DNA of 24,513 nt from an uncultured Eubacteriales bacterium (lineage in GTDB: Bacteria; Bacillota; Clostridia; Christensenellales; CAG-138), in assembly GCA_900545265.1 (NCBI GenBank), contig UQYI01000026.1, positions 1-24,513 on the forward strand, written 5' to 3'. Numbering within the stretch: the first letter of the stretch is position 1; each line of letters starts with the position of its first letter. The translations under genes and the position numbers were made by a program. Below the pieces are notes generated by a model, which was not told the DNA's origin, made no database searches, and saw only the letters and a program-made list of their open reading frames with translations. Shown here piece after piece: positions 24,167-24,513 of this stretch.

Positions 24167-24513
24167 TTATTCATCCTCCTTTTCACTGCGGTCATGAAGC
24201 TGCTCCAGCACAGATTTCAGCTTCTGCGGAATGGGCAGTCCCAGGTATGCGGCGTTTTCCAACAGGGACACGCCCTCATTCGACAGGTAGAAGAAAATGA
24301 CGGCAGTACGCATTACCGAGCCGCTGCCGATGACGCGGGTGTCAAGAATATGCCCGATGCCGACCAGAGCGAAGATGAGCACCTTTTTGAAAATGCCCTT
24401 GAATCCGACTTCACTGGACAGCTTCTTGTCCACCACAGCGCACATGATGCCGGTCACATAGTCGATGACTACGAAAGCCAGAAGCGCATAAAGCAAGCCG
24501 TCACATCCTCCCA
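24167..24513 (-). CDS. Phage holin family protein (5' end beyond window)
   Basis: At least 114 residues; the frame is open to the right edge (GGCDGLLYALLAFVVIDYVT), so the start lies outside. Three hydrophobic segments (around LLYALLAFVVIDYVTGIMCA, KVLIFALVGIG and SVMRTAVIFFYLSNEGVSLL) and the DYVTG and N-E-G-V-S-L-L-E-N motifs identify the Phage_holin_4 (Cph1/toxin-secretion) family. The holin forms membrane lesions that release the amidase encoded next. The stop is one base before the amidase start. Confidence 0.92.
   Translation of the reverse strand, partial: GGCDGLLYALLAFVVIDYVTGIMCAVVDKKLSSEVGFKGIFKKVLIFALVGIGHILDTRVIGSGSVMRTAVIFFYLSNEGVSLLENAAYLGLPIPQKLKSVLEQLHDRSEKEDE

Larger units (their letters stand above)
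19400..24513 (-). mobile_element. One end of a prophage or phage-derived element (lysis plus integration modules)
   Basis: The order holin, amidase, HTH/zinc-finger protein, SHOCT-like protein and two large serine recombinases, all on one strand, is the terminal part of a temperate phage genome or derived element. Left of it are degraded chromosomal genes. The left border is approximate (19250-19535). Structural and replication genes, if present, lie beyond the right edge, so an intact phage cannot be claimed. Confidence 0.8.

Overview
The window looks like a chromosomal segment of a spore-forming, Gram-positive Clostridia bacterium, probably a gut Oscillospiraceae or Lachnospiraceae relative. 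The evidence is moderate GC, strong AGGAGG ribosome sites, a T-box riboswitch, the sporulation genes yqfC and yqfD, a CotF-like coat protein, and a Bacillus/Clostridium-type yqfC-yqfD-phoH-pgpH-ybeY-cdd-era-yqzL-recO cluster. Almost everything is on the minus strand. Only the CPBP protease and tyrS read on the plus strand.

Layout, left to right. Positions 1-1556 hold the N-terminal part of an FtsX/MacB-type ABC permease whose frame is broken near 757-767. It has a strong promoter with operator-like repeats. A DUF11-repeat protein (1872-2741) and a CotF-like ferritin-fold coat protein (2850-3305) follow. Positions 3434-10025 are a dense housekeeping operon for sporulation (yqfC, yqfD), RNA metabolism and ribosome maturation (phoH, ybeY, era), pyrimidine salvage (cdd), recombination repair (recO), and a PgpH-like membrane protein that has lost its HD phosphodiesterase domain. 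The small yqzL gene sits between era and recO and overlaps recO. On the plus strand are a CPBP intramembrane protease and a tyrosine-specific T-box followed by tyrS. Then come a nucleoside/BMP-type ABC transporter (ATPase plus two permeases, no substrate-binding lipoprotein nearby) and a HAD-family hydrolase.

Positions 18118-19010 hold gene remnants: a methyltransferase cut to 59 residues and a membrane protein (probable DUF6796) broken by apparent one-base losses in homopolymers. A non-coding boundary (19011-19578) carries several hairpins, a promoter with an inverted repeat over its -10 box, and an unusual tandem array of GGGGGTGCA motifs at 21-23 bp spacing. Positions 19579-24513 are one end of a prophage or phage-derived element: holin, amidase (Amidase_2, SH3-like and LysM), an HTH/double zinc-finger protein, a SHOCT-like small protein and two tandem large serine recombinases. 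The rest of the element would lie beyond the right edge.

The strongest candidates for something new are the GGGGGTGCA array beside the recombinase pair, the HTH/zinc-finger and SHOCT-like proteins encoded with those recombinases (possible accessory or directionality factors), and the HD-less PgpH homologue.
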